Part shown: piece by piece, positions 1-9,537 of the stretch
How positions within the stretch are numbered: the stretch's first letter is position 1
Layout: every line of letters begins with the position of its first letter
NCBI GenBank assembly: GCA_002255365.1
Contig: NCBI01000006.1
Span: forward strand, 82,742 to 146,741
DNA: 64,000 nucleotides
Reading direction: 5' to 3'
Source of the DNA: Chromatiales bacterium 21-64-14
GTDB taxonomy: Bacteria > Pseudomonadota > Gammaproteobacteria > 21-64-14
The notes under the pieces: model-generated
The model's database searches: none
Seen by the model: the letters and a program-made list of their open reading frames with translations, nothing else
Told to the model about the DNA's origin: nothing
Position numbers and translations under genes: made by a program

Positions 1-579
1 ACCCGGCTGGCGAGCGGTGCAGTGCGCCGGCTTTCGGTGGCGGTCCTGGTTGACGACAAGGTGACCACGGACCAGAGCGGCAAGGAAGTGCATACGCCAT
101 TGAGTGCCAAGGAGTTGGAGCGCATTACCGCGCTGGTGAAGGACGCGGTGGGCTTCGATCCACGCCGGGGCGATACGGTCAACGTGATGAGTGCGTCGTT
201 CCAGGCCCCTCCGGTGGTGGAACCATTGCCGGCCCCCCCGCTCTGGAAGCAGCCATGGGTATGGAATTTGGCCAAGATGATCGTGGGCGGGCTGGGTGTT
301 CTGCTATTGATCTTCTCTGTGCTGCGGCCATTGCTGCGCAGCCTCACCGCCAATGCCGTTGCGTTGCCGGTCGCGGTAGGGGGGGGGCCGGGGCGGGGTG
401 GCTACGCGGCCGGCCGGGTCGGTGACGACCAGTTGACCCTGAGCGGACAGTCCGGCGCCCAACGCCTGGGGGGACCATCGAGCTACGAAGACCAACTGCA
501 GGCGGCGAAGTCCCTGGCGACCCAGGACCCGAAGCGGGTTGCTCAAGTGGTCAAGACTTGGGTAGGAAACGATGGCTGA
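1..579 (+). CDS. fliF: FliF, flagellar MS-ring protein (3' part only)
   Basis: The C-terminal end of the MS-ring protein, the membrane base on which the flagellum is built. The reading frame is open from base 1, so the gene starts outside the window. The visible 192 residues contain the conserved 'RRLSVAVLVDD' strand, then a C-terminal transmembrane segment (about bases 260-330), then a cytoplasmic tail. That tail ends in 'KSLATQDPKRVAQVV', which in FliF proteins is the helix that docks on FliG. The stop overlaps the fliG start by 8 bases, so the two are translationally coupled. Family assignment is secure from this tail plus the position directly upstream of fliG. Confidence 0.95.
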   Translation, partial: TRLASGAVRRLSVAVLVDDKVTTDQSGKEVHTPLSAKELERITALVKDAVGFDPRRGDTVNVMSASFQAPPVVEPLPAPPLWKQPWVWNLAKMIVGGLGVLLLIFSVLRPLLRSLTANAVALPVAVGGGPGRGGYAAGRVGDDQLTLSGQSGAQRLGGPSSYEDQLQAAKSLATQDPKRVAQVVKTWVGNDG

Positions 580-1588
580 ACCAACCGCACAAAAGTTTAC
601 TGGAACCGAACGGGCTGCGGTCCTGTTGATGGCGCTCGGCGAGCAGGATGCATCGGAGGTTCTCAAACACATGGGGCCCAAGGAGGTCCAGAAACTGGGC
701 TCGGCCATGGCCTCCCTCTCTGTGGTTTCGCGTGACCAGGTCGGCGTCGTCCTGGACGAGTTCGTGAATGCGGTGGAAAACCAGACCGCGCTCGGGGTGG
801 GTTCGGATGATTACATCCGCAATGTATTGGTCCGAGCCCTCGGCGAGGACAAGGCGGGGGGCCTGATCGACCGTATCCTGCTGGGGCGCAACAGCAAGGG
901 TCTGGATGCGATGAAGTGGATGGATCCGCGCGCGGTCTCCGAAATCATCCGCCTGGAGCATCCTCAGATCATCGCCATCGTCCTGTCGTACCTGGACAGT
1001 GATCACGCCGCCGAGGTGTTGTCGTTTTTGCCCGAACGGATTCAGGCCGACGTGCTGATGCGGATCGCCACCCTGGACGGAATTCAGCCGAATGCGTTGC
1101 ACGAACTGGATGAGATCATGGAGAAGCAGTTCGAGGGTACCGCGAACGTGAAATCCTCCAGCGTCGGCGGGATCAATGCCGCAGCGGAGATTCTCAATTT
1201 CGTGGCCACCGGGATCGAAGCCGCGATCATGGAGCAGATCAAAGAGGTGGACCAGGAACTCAGTCAGAAGATCGAAGACAAGATGTTTGTATTCGACAAT
1301 CTGGCGGAAGTGGACGACCGTGGGGTTCAGGCGCTGCTGCGCGAGGTCTCCTCCGAATCCCTGGTTCTGGCACTGAAGGGTTCCGACGAGGCGGTCAAGG
1401 AGAAGATCTTCAAGAACATGTCCAAGCGCGCATCGGAGATGCTGCGCGACGACCTGGAGGCCAAGGGTCCGGTGCGACTCTCCGATGTGGAGACGGCACA
1501 AAAGGAGATCCTGGCGATCGCACGGCGCATGGCGGAGGCCGGCGATTTGGCCCTCGGCGGCAAGGGTGGCGAGCAGTATGTCGGATAA
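572..1588 (+). CDS. fliG: FliG, flagellar motor switch protein
   Basis: FliG is the rotor protein that touches the stator and converts ion flow into torque; it sits on FliF and under FliM. The 338 residues match the usual length. The middle-domain EHPQ motif is at residues 129-132, and the C-terminal charged torque helix (KNMSKRASEMLRDDLE) is intact, with the Arg and the two Asp residues that face the stator. The start overlaps fliF and the stop overlaps fliH, so it sits inside a coupled operon. Nothing unusual is seen. Confidence 0.97.
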   Translation: MAEPTAQKFTGTERAAVLLMALGEQDASEVLKHMGPKEVQKLGSAMASLSVVSRDQVGVVLDEFVNAVENQTALGVGSDDYIRNVLVRALGEDKAGGLIDRILLGRNSKGLDAMKWMDPRAVSEIIRLEHPQIIAIVLSYLDSDHAAEVLSFLPERIQADVLMRIATLDGIQPNALHELDEIMEKQFEGTANVKSSSVGGINAAAEILNFVATGIEAAIMEQIKEVDQELSQKIEDKMFVFDNLAEVDDRGVQALLREVSSESLVLALKGSDEAVKEKIFKNMSKRASEMLRDDLEAKGPVRLSDVETAQKEILAIARRMAEAGDLALGGKGGEQYVG

Positions 1589-2237
1589 GGTCATTCCCGC
1601 GGATCAGGCACGGGTGGTGGCGTGGCGCGTCCCCGATGTTGATGCTCATGGCCAGACCGTGGTGCGTACCCACGGCGGCCGGGGGTCAGCGTTGCCCACC
1701 GTAGACGGTCTGGAGCGGCTGCAGAAGCAGGCCTACGATGAGGCGTTCCAACGCGGGCATAGCGAGGGGCTTGCGGCCGGGAGCCAGGAGACCGAGTCCC
1801 GCGCGGCGCGTCTGGAGGCCCTGATGGTGGCGCTCGCGCAGCCCTTCCGGGAATTGGACGAACAGGTCGAGCAGGAACTAGTCCGCCTGGCCCTTGCGAT
1901 CGCCCGCCAATTGGTCCGCCGCGAGATCAAGACCGATCCCGGGCAGGTGGTGGCGGTGGTCCGCGAGGCGCTTGCCGCGCTGCCGGTGGCCTCGCGTAAC
2001 GCGCGGTTGCACCTGCACCCGGAAGACGCGAAGCTGGTGCGCGAAGTGCTGTCGCTGAGCGACGGTGAACGCCCGTGGCAGGTCGTGGAGGACCCGGTGC
2101 TGACTCGGGGCGGATGCCGGGTGATCACGGATACCTCTCAGATCGACGCGAGTCTGGAGTCCCGGTTGGCCGCGATGGTCGCGAATGTCCTGGGCGGGGA
2201 TCGCGAGAGCGATCGCGAATCAGCGGGCCGCGGATAA
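1578..2237 (+). CDS. fliH: FliH, flagellar export ATPase regulator
   Basis: FliH is the peripheral stalk that holds the FliI ATPase at the export gate. I chose the ATG at 1578, which overlaps the fliG stop by 11 bases; the frame is open further upstream but only inside fliG. The 219-residue product has a weakly conserved N terminus, a helical middle (about residues 45-110, with alternating Ala, Glu and Gln) and the conserved C-terminal V/F-ATPase subunit-E-like region (LALAIARQLVRREI onward). Position between fliG and fliI settles the call more than sequence does, as FliH is a fast-evolving family. Confidence 0.9.
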   Translation: MSDKVIPADQARVVAWRVPDVDAHGQTVVRTHGGRGSALPTVDGLERLQKQAYDEAFQRGHSEGLAAGSQETESRAARLEALMVALAQPFRELDEQVEQELVRLALAIARQLVRREIKTDPGQVVAVVREALAALPVASRNARLHLHPEDAKLVREVLSLSDGERPWQVVEDPVLTRGGCRVITDTSQIDASLESRLAAMVANVLGGDRESDRESAGRG

Positions 2238-2258
2238 ACCCGCTTTTGGTTGCCGTAG

Positions 2259-2273
2259 GGACGCTACGCGTCC
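2259..2273 (+). repeat. Short perfect hairpin in the fliH-fliI gap
   Basis: The 165-base gap between fliH and fliI holds a perfect 6-bp inverted repeat, GGACGC-TAC-GCGTCC, followed by TTTATC. It could act as a weak pause or partial terminator, or as an mRNA processing site that lowers fliI output relative to fliG and fliH. The T tract is too short to call a terminator. I see no promoter or gene in the rest of the gap. Confidence 0.3.
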
Positions 2274-2402
2274 TTTATCGGGCCCGCAAATGCACGGGAA
2301 ACGGTGCGCGCCGCGGCGGGTTGGAAAAGGCTGGGGCTGACCGTTTCAATACCCTGTCAGGGCGCCTGCGACAGACGGGCGGATTGCGCTGCGGAGATGA
2401 AC

Positions 2403-3782
2403 ATGGATGCGAAGCCGATTCCCGATGTGGACCGCAGTCGTTTCTGGCGCCAACGGCTCGTCGGCTATCAGGCCCGGCTTAATCCTCCAGCGCTGGTGGT
2501 GGAGGGGAAGCTCACGCGCATGGTTGGTTTGACCCTGGAGGCGGCGGGCTGCCAGGAGGCGATCGGCGGGCGTTGCGTGGTGGCCAGTCCCCAGGGCCAG
2601 ACCATCGAGGCAGAGGTGGTGGGTTTCTCCGGGGACCGCCTGTTTCTCATGCCCACCGGAGATATTCGTGGACTCATGCCCGGTGCCCGGGTGATCCCCA
2701 CCCACCGGGTCTGCGAGGTAGCGGTAGGCCCCGCAGTTCTGGGCCGAGTTCTGGACGGTGCCGGACGCCCTTTAGACGGCCTCGGCCCGTTGCGCACTGT
2801 GGCACGGGTACCGCTCACGGGACGGCCCATCAATCCCATGGCGCGGCAACCGATCCGCGAACCCCTGGACGTGGGTGTACGTGCGATCAACGCACTGCTG
2901 AGCGTGGGCCGTGGGCAGCGGCTCGGGTTGTTCGCCGGCAGCGGAGTGGGCAAGAGCGTGCTATTGAGCATGATGACGCGCTACACCAACGCCGATGTGA
3001 TTGTCGTGGGCCTGATCGGAGAGCGCGGCCGGGAAGTCAAGGAATTCGTGGAGAACAATCTGGGAGACGAGGGTCTGTCACGCGCCGTGGTGGTGGCAAC
3101 GCCGGCGGACAATCCTCCGTTGATGCGCCTGCATGGGGCGATGCTGGCTACCAGCATCGCGGAATACTTCCGCGATCAGGGGCTTCAGGTCCTGCTGCTG
3201 ATGGATTCCCTGACCCGCTACGCCCAGGCGCAGCGCGAGATCGCCCTCGCTATCGGGGAGCCGCCCGCCACCAAGGGTTATCCGCCTTCGGTGTTTGCCC
3301 GCCTGCCCCAGTTGGTGGAACGGGCCGGCAACGGGGATGTGCGCGGCGGCTCCATCACTGCCTTCTATACGGTACTGGTGGAAGGTGACGACCATAACGA
3401 TCCGATCGCCGATGCGGCGCGCGCCATCCTGGACGGTCACATCGCGCTGTCGCGTCCGCTGGCGGAAATGAGCCACTACCCGGCGATCGACGTCGAGAGT
3501 TCCATCAGCCGCGCCATGACAGAGATAGTGGGGCCCGAGCAGCAGAAGGCGGCGCAACGGTTCCGTCGTCTGTATTCGGTCTATCAGCAGCACCGGGATC
3601 TAATCAGTGTGGGCGCGTATCAGCGTGGCAGTGACCCCCAGGTGGATGCGGCGATCGCCTACCACCCGAGACTGATGGAATTCCTGCGCCAGGACAAGCT
3701 GCAGCCCGTATCCCTGGGGCAGAGCATCGAGGCACTGCAGGCGCTGGTGGCGGAGCCCGAGGGCGCCCAATTCAAGGGGTGA
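2403..3782 (+). CDS. fliI: FliI, flagellum-specific export ATPase
   Basis: ATPase of the flagellar type III export apparatus, related to the F1 beta subunit; it feeds unfolded rod, hook and filament subunits to the gate. The Walker A loop GSGVGKS is at about residues 179-185, followed by the GERGREV motif and the Walker B strand [16 protein letters not shown]. Two ATGs compete at 2397 and 2403. GGAG at 2393-2396 abuts the first but lies 6 bases before the second, so 2403 (459 residues) is preferred. The length is normal for FliI. It is followed closely by fliJ. Confidence 0.97.
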   Translation: MDAKPIPDVDRSRFWRQRLVGYQARLNPPALVVEGKLTRMVGLTLEAAGCQEAIGGRCVVASPQGQTIEAEVVGFSGDRLFLMPTGDIRGLMPGARVIPTHRVCEVAVGPAVLGRVLDGAGRPLDGLGPLRTVARVPLTGRPINPMARQPIREPLDVGVRAINALLSVGRGQRLGLFAGSGVGKSVLLSMMTRYTNADVIVVGLIGERGREVKEFVENNLGDEGLSRAVVVATPADNPPLMRLHGAMLATSIAEYFRDQGLQVLLLMDSLTRYAQAQREIALAIGEPPATKGYPPSVFARLPQLVERAGNGDVRGGSITAFYTVLVEGDDHNDPIADAARAILDGHIALSRPLAEMSHYPAIDVESSISRAMTEIVGPEQQKAAQRFRRLYSVYQQHRDLISVGAYQRGSDPQVDAAIAYHPRLMEFLRQDKLQPVSLGQSIEALQALVAEPEGAQFKG

Positions 3783-3832
3783 ACCGGCCGTCGCGCCGGT
3801 TGGGCGTGGCGGGCTAGGAGAAGAACCGCAAT

Positions 3833-4279
3833 ATGACCCGATCGAAGCGGATGAAGCCCATCGTCGAGGTGGAAGCGGAGCGGGAGCGCAAGGCCGCCCG
3901 CAAGGTTTCCGACAGCCTGCGGGAGCTGGAAGCGCGGCGTACGCGCCTGGCCGAGTTGCACGCCTACCGGGAGGAATATACGCAACGCTTCCAGGCGGAC
4001 TGCGCCAGCGGCGTGGATGCGACCCAATTGTGCGATTACCGTCTGTTCCTGACCCGGCTCAACGAGGCCATTGTCCAGCAGGAGCAGCTGATGGAGATCA
4101 GCCGCCGGGAATGGGAAGCCCTGGCGGACCAGTGGCAGCGCACCCGCATCCGGGCCAAGGCCCTGGATAAGGTGGTGGAGCGCTACCGACACGCGGAGGA
4201 TTATCAGGAACAGCGCCGTGAACAGGGCGACAGCGATGAACGTGCCCAACGCGTCGCGCGCACCGAACCCGAGGAGTGA
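3833..4279 (+). CDS. fliJ: FliJ, flagellar export chaperone/stalk protein
   Basis: FliJ is the small coiled-coil protein that works like the gamma subunit of F1 within the FliI ring. The 148 residues are almost wholly charged and helical with long Glu/Arg-rich heptads (for example EAERERKAARKVSDSLREL), and there is no membrane segment. Size, coiled-coil character and position between fliI and fliK support the call; the sequence itself is poorly conserved in this family. An AGGAGAAG ribosome-binding site lies 8 bases before the ATG. Confidence 0.88.
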   Translation: MTRSKRMKPIVEVEAERERKAARKVSDSLRELEARRTRLAELHAYREEYTQRFQADCASGVDATQLCDYRLFLTRLNEAIVQQEQLMEISRREWEALADQWQRTRIRAKALDKVVERYRHAEDYQEQRREQGDSDERAQRVARTEPEE

Positions 4280-4362
4280 TTTGGGCCAAGGCGTTTTTCA
4301 GTGCCACTGGTACAGTCCTTGCAATTCCGGGGTACGGATGGGACGCATGGGCTGAGTCTTCG

Positions 4363-5628
4363 ATGATTGCTGGATCCCCTGAACTGAATTCCATGCTGGC
4401 GTCGCTGGGAGTACCCCCCAGTGCCTTGAGTTCGCCGGAACGTCTGCAGAACGCCATCAAAGGGCTAAATCCAGAGCAAACTCATAGATTTGAAGAATTT
4501 CTCCGGCGCTACGTCGAGTCTCGGGTGACGCCTGGGACCGATTCCTCCGGGGCGGTGTCACTGGCGCCGCTGGAGGGGGAAATGATGGTGGGAGCGCAAG
4601 GCACTCCCACGAGTCTGGCGGGCTTGCCGGGGAAGCCGCCCGCCGCCCGCGGCAAGGGGTTGCCGGGACAGGAGCCCCCCCCGAACCTGACGGAACTGCT
4701 GGCGCTGCTGGCACAATTGTTTCCGGGGGTAAAACCGGCCGCGGTTTCCGGTGGCGCTGTTAGCGCCGGGAACCTCCGGTTTGCGGCCCTGGTCGGGCAG
4801 GGGAAGTCCGGGGTGGTGAGCGGTCTTACGCTCTCCTCTCAAGGGAACGCGCACTCCGCTAGTTCCCAAAGTGCGGACGCGGCAGCAGGGGCTCAAGCAC
4901 ACGCACAGGCTCAGGCGCTGAACCGGTGGCTGGCCGAGCTGTTGAGTGGCGCCAACGGGGGGAACTCCGGTACGGGGGCGGCGTCGGGATTGCTCCAGCC
5001 CCATGGCACAGGCATCGCGATTCCATTGGCGTTGCCGCACCTTGCCGCCGGTGCGAGCCCGCAACCGCCGCTGATGCAGTCCCCGAATCCGGCATTGGGG
5101 GCGGTCCAGGCCGCCCTGATGGCGACCCATGGGGGTCCCGCGGCCTTGACTGGGGATCCATCCGCCGCGGCGGCCCACGCACCACCCCCGCTGAACCTGC
5201 CGCCCAGTCATCCGGCGTGGCCCGGTGATCTCGGCAGCCGGGTCCAGTGGATGTTGGACCGGCAATTGTCCAGCGCTAACCTGCGTCTCAATCCACCGGA
5301 TCTAGGACCGTTGGAGGTCCGTGTCACGGTGCACCAGGATCAGGCCCAGGTGAGTTTTGCCAGCCACCAAGTCCTAGTACGCGATGCCCTGGAGGCAGCC
5401 CTACCGAAACTGCGGGAGATGCTCGCCGGAAACGGGCTGACCCTGGCGGGAGTAAATATCTCCCACCACTCGATGACGGACCGTGGCCACCACGACGGTT
5501 CCGATTCCAGTTTTGGCGGGACGCAGGGCCGGGTCTCCGGTGTGGCGGGGGCGGGGGGGGTGGATGCGAATTCCCCGGGCTCCGCATTGCGGGCGATGGC
5601 CGTCGGTCTGCTGGATCTCTACGCCTGA
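4363..5628 (+). CDS. fliK: FliK, flagellar hook-length control protein
   Basis: FliK measures hook length and triggers the FlhB export switch. The product (421 residues from the ATG at 4363) has a long low-complexity Ala/Gly/Pro-rich N-terminal ruler region. Its compact C-terminal hook-control domain begins near 'LRLNPPDLGPLEVRVTV' and continues through 'VLVRDALEAALPKLREML', the conserved core of this domain. The frame is open back to a GTG at 4276 overlapping fliJ, but no good ribosome-binding site separates the choices, so the start is uncertain. A second FliK-like gene occurs at 27556-28749 on the other strand. Confidence 0.92.
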   Translation: MIAGSPELNSMLASLGVPPSALSSPERLQNAIKGLNPEQTHRFEEFLRRYVESRVTPGTDSSGAVSLAPLEGEMMVGAQGTPTSLAGLPGKPPAARGKGLPGQEPPPNLTELLALLAQLFPGVKPAAVSGGAVSAGNLRFAALVGQGKSGVVSGLTLSSQGNAHSASSQSADAAAGAQAHAQAQALNRWLAELLSGANGGNSGTGAASGLLQPHGTGIAIPLALPHLAAGASPQPPLMQSPNPALGAVQAALMATHGGPAALTGDPSAAAAHAPPPLNLPPSHPAWPGDLGSRVQWMLDRQLSSANLRLNPPDLGPLEVRVTVHQDQAQVSFASHQVLVRDALEAALPKLREMLAGNGLTLAGVNISHHSMTDRGHHDGSDSSFGGTQGRVSGVAGAGGVDANSPGSALRAMAVGLLDLYA

Positions 5629-5835
5629 GTTCTTGACGGCATTTCCGGTGCGGCGGCGAGCTCCGATGCCGCTCCGGTTCCCGGGTTTCTTCCGTAGGCG
5701 GCGTAGCGCCTCGCAACTCCGGCGCCGCCAATTTTTCGGCTGGGACCGGCGGTGATACCGCGTCAAAGCTTCGACAGACGCCGGAACTAGTGCCATAAGA
5801 TTCTGTATTTAATTAAAAAATTTATCCTGCCTCGG

Positions 5836-5851
5836 TGGCATAGCTCTTGCT
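5836..5851 (+). promoter_or_regulatory. Sigma-54 promoter driving fliL and downstream genes
   Basis: The sequence TGGCAT-AGCTC-TTGCT matches the sigma-54 (RpoN) consensus TGGCACG-N4-TTGCW, with the GG and GC elements exactly correctly spaced. Predicted transcription start is near 5862, giving a leader of about 38 bases before the fliL ATG, which has an AGGAAG ribosome-binding site. An AT-rich stretch (about 5806-5825) just upstream stands out against the G+C-rich surroundings and could be a bending or activator-binding region. Flagellar operons of polar gammaproteobacteria are often driven by RpoN with a FleQ/FlrC-type activator. The regulator itself is not in this window. Confidence 0.7.
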
Positions 5852-5899
5852 TGCACCCCTGTGTTCCTTTTTAAACGACTGGACACAGGAAGCGAGACC

Positions 5900-6472
5900 A
5901 TGGCGGAGCCCGAAAAGGAAGAGGAAGCAGCGGAAGCCCCACGTGCCGCCCCCCGGTGGCGCACCTTCGCGCTGATCGGAGTCGGCGTACTGGCCCTCAT
6001 GGGGGCAAGCGTCGGTACCACCCTGTTGCTGGTGCGTTCCGAACTGCATTCGGCCACCCCGGCGGGGTCGGCGGCGACCGCTCAGACGGCGCCGGCCTCC
6101 ACGCCGGCGCAACCAAAATCGGCGCAGGAGAAACCGGCGCCGGGCCCGGAAAAGAAACCCATCTACCTCCCGATCGACCCGGCCTTCGTGGTCAACTTTC
6201 AGGATCACTCCAGCATGCGGTTCCTGCAGATCGGCGTGGAGGTGATGGCGCGGGAGCAGAAGGTCATAGACGCGGTGACCCTCAACCTGCCCCAGATCCG
6301 CGATCGCCTGGTGATGCTGTTCAGCAGCCAGACCTACGATGCCATTAGTACCCTGCAGGGCAAGGAGAAACTACGTGCAGAGACGCTGAAGGCGGTCCAG
6401 CAGGTGATGGAGAAGGAAATCGGCGAACCGGGTGTTGAAGCCGTCTACTTCACCAGTTTTGTGATGCAGTAA
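5900..6472 (+). CDS. fliL: FliL, flagellar basal body-associated protein
   Basis: FliL is a single-pass inner-membrane protein that surrounds the stator and supports torque. I chose the ATG at 5900, which follows AGGAAG, over an upstream in-frame GTG at 5861 that would coincide with the predicted transcript start. The 190-residue product has an acidic N-terminal tail, one transmembrane helix (about residues 23-45, FALIGVGVLALMGASVG), an Ala/Pro linker and the periplasmic FliL domain ending in 'VEAVYFTSFVMQ'. It is the first gene after the sigma-54 promoter and is 2 bases from fliM. Confidence 0.95.
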   Translation: MAEPEKEEEAAEAPRAAPRWRTFALIGVGVLALMGASVGTTLLLVRSELHSATPAGSAATAQTAPASTPAQPKSAQEKPAPGPEKKPIYLPIDPAFVVNFQDHSSMRFLQIGVEVMAREQKVIDAVTLNLPQIRDRLVMLFSSQTYDAISTLQGKEKLRAETLKAVQQVMEKEIGEPGVEAVYFTSFVMQ

Positions 6473-6474
6473 CC

Positions 6475-7455
6475 ATGGCCGGCAACGAACTGCTTTCCCA
6501 GGAAGAAATCGATGCCCTGCTGCACGGTGTGTCCAGCGGTGATGTCGATACCGATGGTGATGACGCTGCACCGCCCGGCGAGGCCCGATCCTACGATTTT
6601 ACCAGTCAGGACCGCATCGTGCGCGGCCGGCTCCCAACCCTGGAGATGATCAACGAGCGTTTCGCGCGCTATTTTCGTATCAGTCTGTTCAACCTGTTGC
6701 GCCGCTCCGGAGAGATATCGGTGAATGGCGTTCAGATGCTCAAGTTCGCGGAGTACGTGCATAGCCTCTATGTGCCGACGAGCCTGAACCTGGTACGCAT
6801 CAAGCCCCTGCACGGTACCGCACTGGTCGTGTTGGATCCGAAACTGGTGTTTATCATCGTTGACAATTTCTTTGGCGGAGATGGGCGCTTCCCGACCAAG
6901 ATCGAGGGCCGGGAGTTCACCCCAACGGAGCGGCGCGTGATCCGAATGATCCTCGACCAGTCGTTCAAGGATCTCAAGCAGGCGTGGGCGGCAGTGCTTC
7001 CCATCGACTTCGAATACCTGAGCTCGGAGGTCAACCCGCAGTTCGCCAATATCGTAAGCCCCACGGAGGTGGTGGTCGTAAATTCCTTCCATGTGGAGCT
7101 GGACGGGGGTGGAGGGGATCTCCATGTGGCCATGCCCTACGCCATGATCGAGCCGATACGCGAGCTGTTGGACGCTGGAGTTCAGAGCGACCGTGGCGAA
7201 CTGGACGAGCGCTGGCTTACGGCGATGCGCGAGGAGGTGAAGACGGCGTCGTTGGAGATCTCCAGCAATCTCGTGGAGACCGAGGTCATGGTCCGCGACC
7301 TGCTGCACATGAGCCCAGGGGACGTCATCCCGGTGGATCTGCCCGAGTTGGTGACCATCACGTCCGACGATATACCACTATTCCGCGGGAGGTTCGGTAT
7401 TTCTCAAGGCCACAACGCGATCAAGTTAGTCGAGAGAATTGCCCGCAGATCGTAG
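6475..7455 (+). CDS. fliM: FliM, flagellar motor switch protein
   Basis: FliM is the C-ring protein that binds phosphorylated CheY and flips rotation sense. The N terminus carries the CheY-docking peptide LSQEEIDALL (residues 7-16). It is followed by the middle domain, with the conserved 'GRLPTLEMINERFAR' stretch, and by the C-terminal SpoA-like domain shared with FliN. The 326 residues are the normal length. The same docking motif pattern reappears in the CheA linker of this locus (see findings). Confidence 0.97.
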   Translation: MAGNELLSQEEIDALLHGVSSGDVDTDGDDAAPPGEARSYDFTSQDRIVRGRLPTLEMINERFARYFRISLFNLLRRSGEISVNGVQMLKFAEYVHSLYVPTSLNLVRIKPLHGTALVVLDPKLVFIIVDNFFGGDGRFPTKIEGREFTPTERRVIRMILDQSFKDLKQAWAAVLPIDFEYLSSEVNPQFANIVSPTEVVVVNSFHVELDGGGGDLHVAMPYAMIEPIRELLDAGVQSDRGELDERWLTAMREEVKTASLEISSNLVETEVMVRDLLHMSPGDVIPVDLPELVTITSDDIPLFRGRFGISQGHNAIKLVERIARRS

Positions 7456-7486
7456 ATTCACAGCTGAACCCGAGTGGGGAAACGCC

Positions 7487-7936
7487 ATGAACGAAACCAC
7501 TGACACACCTGATACTGCTGTTATTGCCGGGGCCGATAGTGCGTCGGAAGATTCCGGGGACTGGGCGTCGGCGCTGGAGGAGCAGGCGGCCGGAGTGGCC
7601 CCGGGCCATGGGGCGGGCGCCGAGCGTGCCGAGTTCGAGGAATTGAAGTCGGATTCCTCGGCGTCGCACCATGGCGAGGGAAATCTGGACGTGGTGTTGG
7701 ATATTCCCGTCACCATTGCCATGGAGATCGGGCGTACCAAGGTCAACATCCGGAATCTCCTGCAGCTGAACCAGGGCTCTGTGGTGGAGTTGGATCGGCT
7801 CGCGGGCGAGCCGATGGACGTCCTGGTCAACGGCACCCTGATCGCGCACGGTGAGGTGGTGGTGGTGAACGACAAGTTTGGCATCCGGCTGACCGATGTC
7901 ATCAGCCCGGCTGAACGCATCAAGAAGCTCCGCTAG
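7487..7936 (+). CDS. fliN: FliN, flagellar motor switch protein
   Basis: FliN forms the lower C-ring with FliM and binds FliH. The ATG at 7487 follows GTGGGGA and gives 149 residues. The first 65 or so are acidic and poorly conserved. The C-terminal 80 are the SpoA domain, recognisable from 'LDIPVTIAMEIGRTKVNI' and 'GEVVVVNDKFGIRLTDVIS'. It lies directly between fliM and fliO, as is standard. Confidence 0.95.
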   Translation: MNETTDTPDTAVIAGADSASEDSGDWASALEEQAAGVAPGHGAGAERAEFEELKSDSSASHHGEGNLDVVLDIPVTIAMEIGRTKVNIRNLLQLNQGSVVELDRLAGEPMDVLVNGTLIAHGEVVVVNDKFGIRLTDVISPAERIKKLR

Positions 7937-7951
7937 GCGCAAACCGTTCCC

Positions 7952-8458
7952 ATGGAAACACATTTCCGTAACCAGTGGACGCGAGCGTGCTGCCAGCAGC
8001 CGGGCCGGCGATTGGGAGGTGGCCGCTTGGCGCGTGGTCTCGTCGCCGCGCTTGGATTCGGCCACGCCTGCGCCGGGTGGGCGGCGGGTGCGGCTCAGAA
8101 GCCGGGCCCGGAATCCACGTCCCTTGGTTTCAGCGCCTTGCTTCATTTATCCGTGGGGCTGCTCGCAGTCCTCGCGTTGATTGTGCTGAGCGCCTGGGCC
8201 TACCGCCGGCTGGCCGGAGTGCCCCGCGGCATCAGCGGCGCGCTGCGCATACTCGGGGGACTGTCCATGGGTACCCGGGAACGTATTGTTCTGGTCCAGG
8301 TCGGGTCCGAACAGGTGCTGGTGGGCGTGGCCCCGGGCCGTATCCAGACCCTGCATGTACTGGAGCATCCGATTGACGCGGACACCACCCCGGAACCCGG
8401 AGACAGCCGCTTTTCCGAGCGGCTGGCCGCCGCGATCCGATCGAGGAGGCACCCATGA
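7952..8458 (+). CDS. fliO: FliO, flagellar biosynthesis protein
   Basis: FliO is a small membrane scaffold that helps assemble the FliP ring of the export gate. The 168-residue product has an N-terminal region with signal-like character, one clear transmembrane helix (about residues 64-84, '[19 protein letters not shown]') and a cytoplasmic domain with the conserved '[20 protein letters not shown]' segment. The stop overlaps the fliP ATG (ATGA). This family is weakly conserved, but the order fliN-fliO-fliP makes it safe. Confidence 0.93.
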   Translation: METHFRNQWTRACCQQPGRRLGGGRLARGLVAALGFGHACAGWAAGAAQKPGPESTSLGFSALLHLSVGLLAVLALIVLSAWAYRRLAGVPRGISGALRILGGLSMGTRERIVLVQVGSEQVLVGVAPGRIQTLHVLEHPIDADTTPEPGDSRFSERLAAAIRSRRHP

Positions 8459-9204
8459 GGCGGTATCTGCCCGCGGTGTTGTTGGTGTTACTGGTTCTTG
8501 CGCCTGTTGGCGTGGCCGTGGCCCAACCGGGCATCGCGGCATTCACGGTCCAGGCGGGCCCGAAAGGCACGGAGAGCTATTCCTTGAGTCTGCAGGTGCT
8601 GGCGCTGATGACGGCGCTTACGCTGTTGCCGGCAGGGCTGCTGATGATGACGTCGTTCACCCGCATCATCATCGTGTTGTCCTTGCTGCGTCAAGCCTTG
8701 GGCACCATGCAGACGCCCTCGAATCAGATCCTGATCGGACTTGCGTTGTTTCTGACGTTTTTCATCATGGCGCCGGTGTTCAGTCAGATCTATGACGGGG
8801 CCGTGCAGCCCTACCTCGGCGACAAGATTCCAGTCCAGGAGGCGGTGCAGCGTGCCGCCAAGCCGTTGCGCGGGTTCATGTTGCACCAGACTCGCACCGA
8901 AGACCTGACCATGTTCATGCGTATTTCAGGGCACGGACCCGTGGACTCCGTGGATCAAGTGCCGTTCTCGGTACTGGTTCCCGCGTTCGTAACCAGTGAA
9001 CTGAAGACGGCCTTTCAAATCGGCTTCCTGCTCTTCATCCCGTTCTTGGTGATCGACATCGTAGTGGCGAGTCTGCTGATGTCCATGGGCATGATCATGC
9101 TCTCGCCGATGCTGATTTCACTCCCGTTCAAGATCCTGTTGTTTGTGCTGGTCGGAGGTTGGTCCTTGATCATGGGGACCTTGGCTTCGAGTTTCTACAT
9201 GTAA
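8455..9204 (+). CDS. fliP: FliP, flagellar export gate protein
   Basis: FliP forms the pentameric core of the export channel. The 249 residues begin with a cleavable signal peptide ([19 protein letters not shown], ending near 'VAVAQ'), a known feature of FliP, followed by four membrane segments. Conserved motifs include '[19 protein letters not shown]' and '[17 protein letters not shown]'. Length and motifs are standard. Confidence 0.97.
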   Translation: MRRYLPAVLLVLLVLAPVGVAVAQPGIAAFTVQAGPKGTESYSLSLQVLALMTALTLLPAGLLMMTSFTRIIIVLSLLRQALGTMQTPSNQILIGLALFLTFFIMAPVFSQIYDGAVQPYLGDKIPVQEAVQRAAKPLRGFMLHQTRTEDLTMFMRISGHGPVDSVDQVPFSVLVPAFVTSELKTAFQIGFLLFIPFLVIDIVVASLLMSMGMIMLSPMLISLPFKILLFVLVGGWSLIMGTLASSFYM

Positions 9205-9264
9205 CCGAGCGGACTCGGCTGGGCGATGGCGTCCGGAGTGCCGCACACAGGAGACCCGGTGGGT

Positions 9265-9537
9265 ATGAATAGCGACGCCATACTCAATGTAGTCGAGCAG
9301 GCCATGCAGGTCACGATCCTGCTGTCGGCACCCCTGCTGTTGTCGGCGCTGGCGGTCGGTCTCCTAGTGGCGGTATTCCAGGCCGCGACTCAGATCAACG
9401 AAATGACGCTCACCTTCATTCCGAAGTTGATTGCGGTAGTAGTTACCTTGACGGTGGCGGGCCATTGGATGCTGGGGGTGATTGTTGATTTCACGCACCA
9501 TATGATCCAAAGCATCCCGACCATCATCGGTTCCTAG
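9265..9537 (+). CDS. fliQ: FliQ, flagellar export gate protein
   Basis: FliQ is the two-helix subunit that staples the FliP/FliR channel. From the ATG at 9265 the protein has 90 residues, the usual size, with the conserved 'QAATQINEMTLTFIPKL' loop between its two membrane helices. AGGAG at 9249-9253 is 11 bases from this ATG but only 5 from an in-frame GTG at 9259. The true start may therefore be the GTG, adding two residues. Confidence 0.95.
   Translation: MNSDAILNVVEQAMQVTILLSAPLLLSALAVGLLVAVFQAATQINEMTLTFIPKLIAVVVTLTVAGHWMLGVIVDFTHHMIQSIPTIIGS

Noticed and set aside
551..1594. Long open frame on the - strand across fliG
   Set aside because: It is the mirror of fliG in high-G+C DNA, with no family features; similar mirrors over flhA, cheA and secD were dropped for the same reason.
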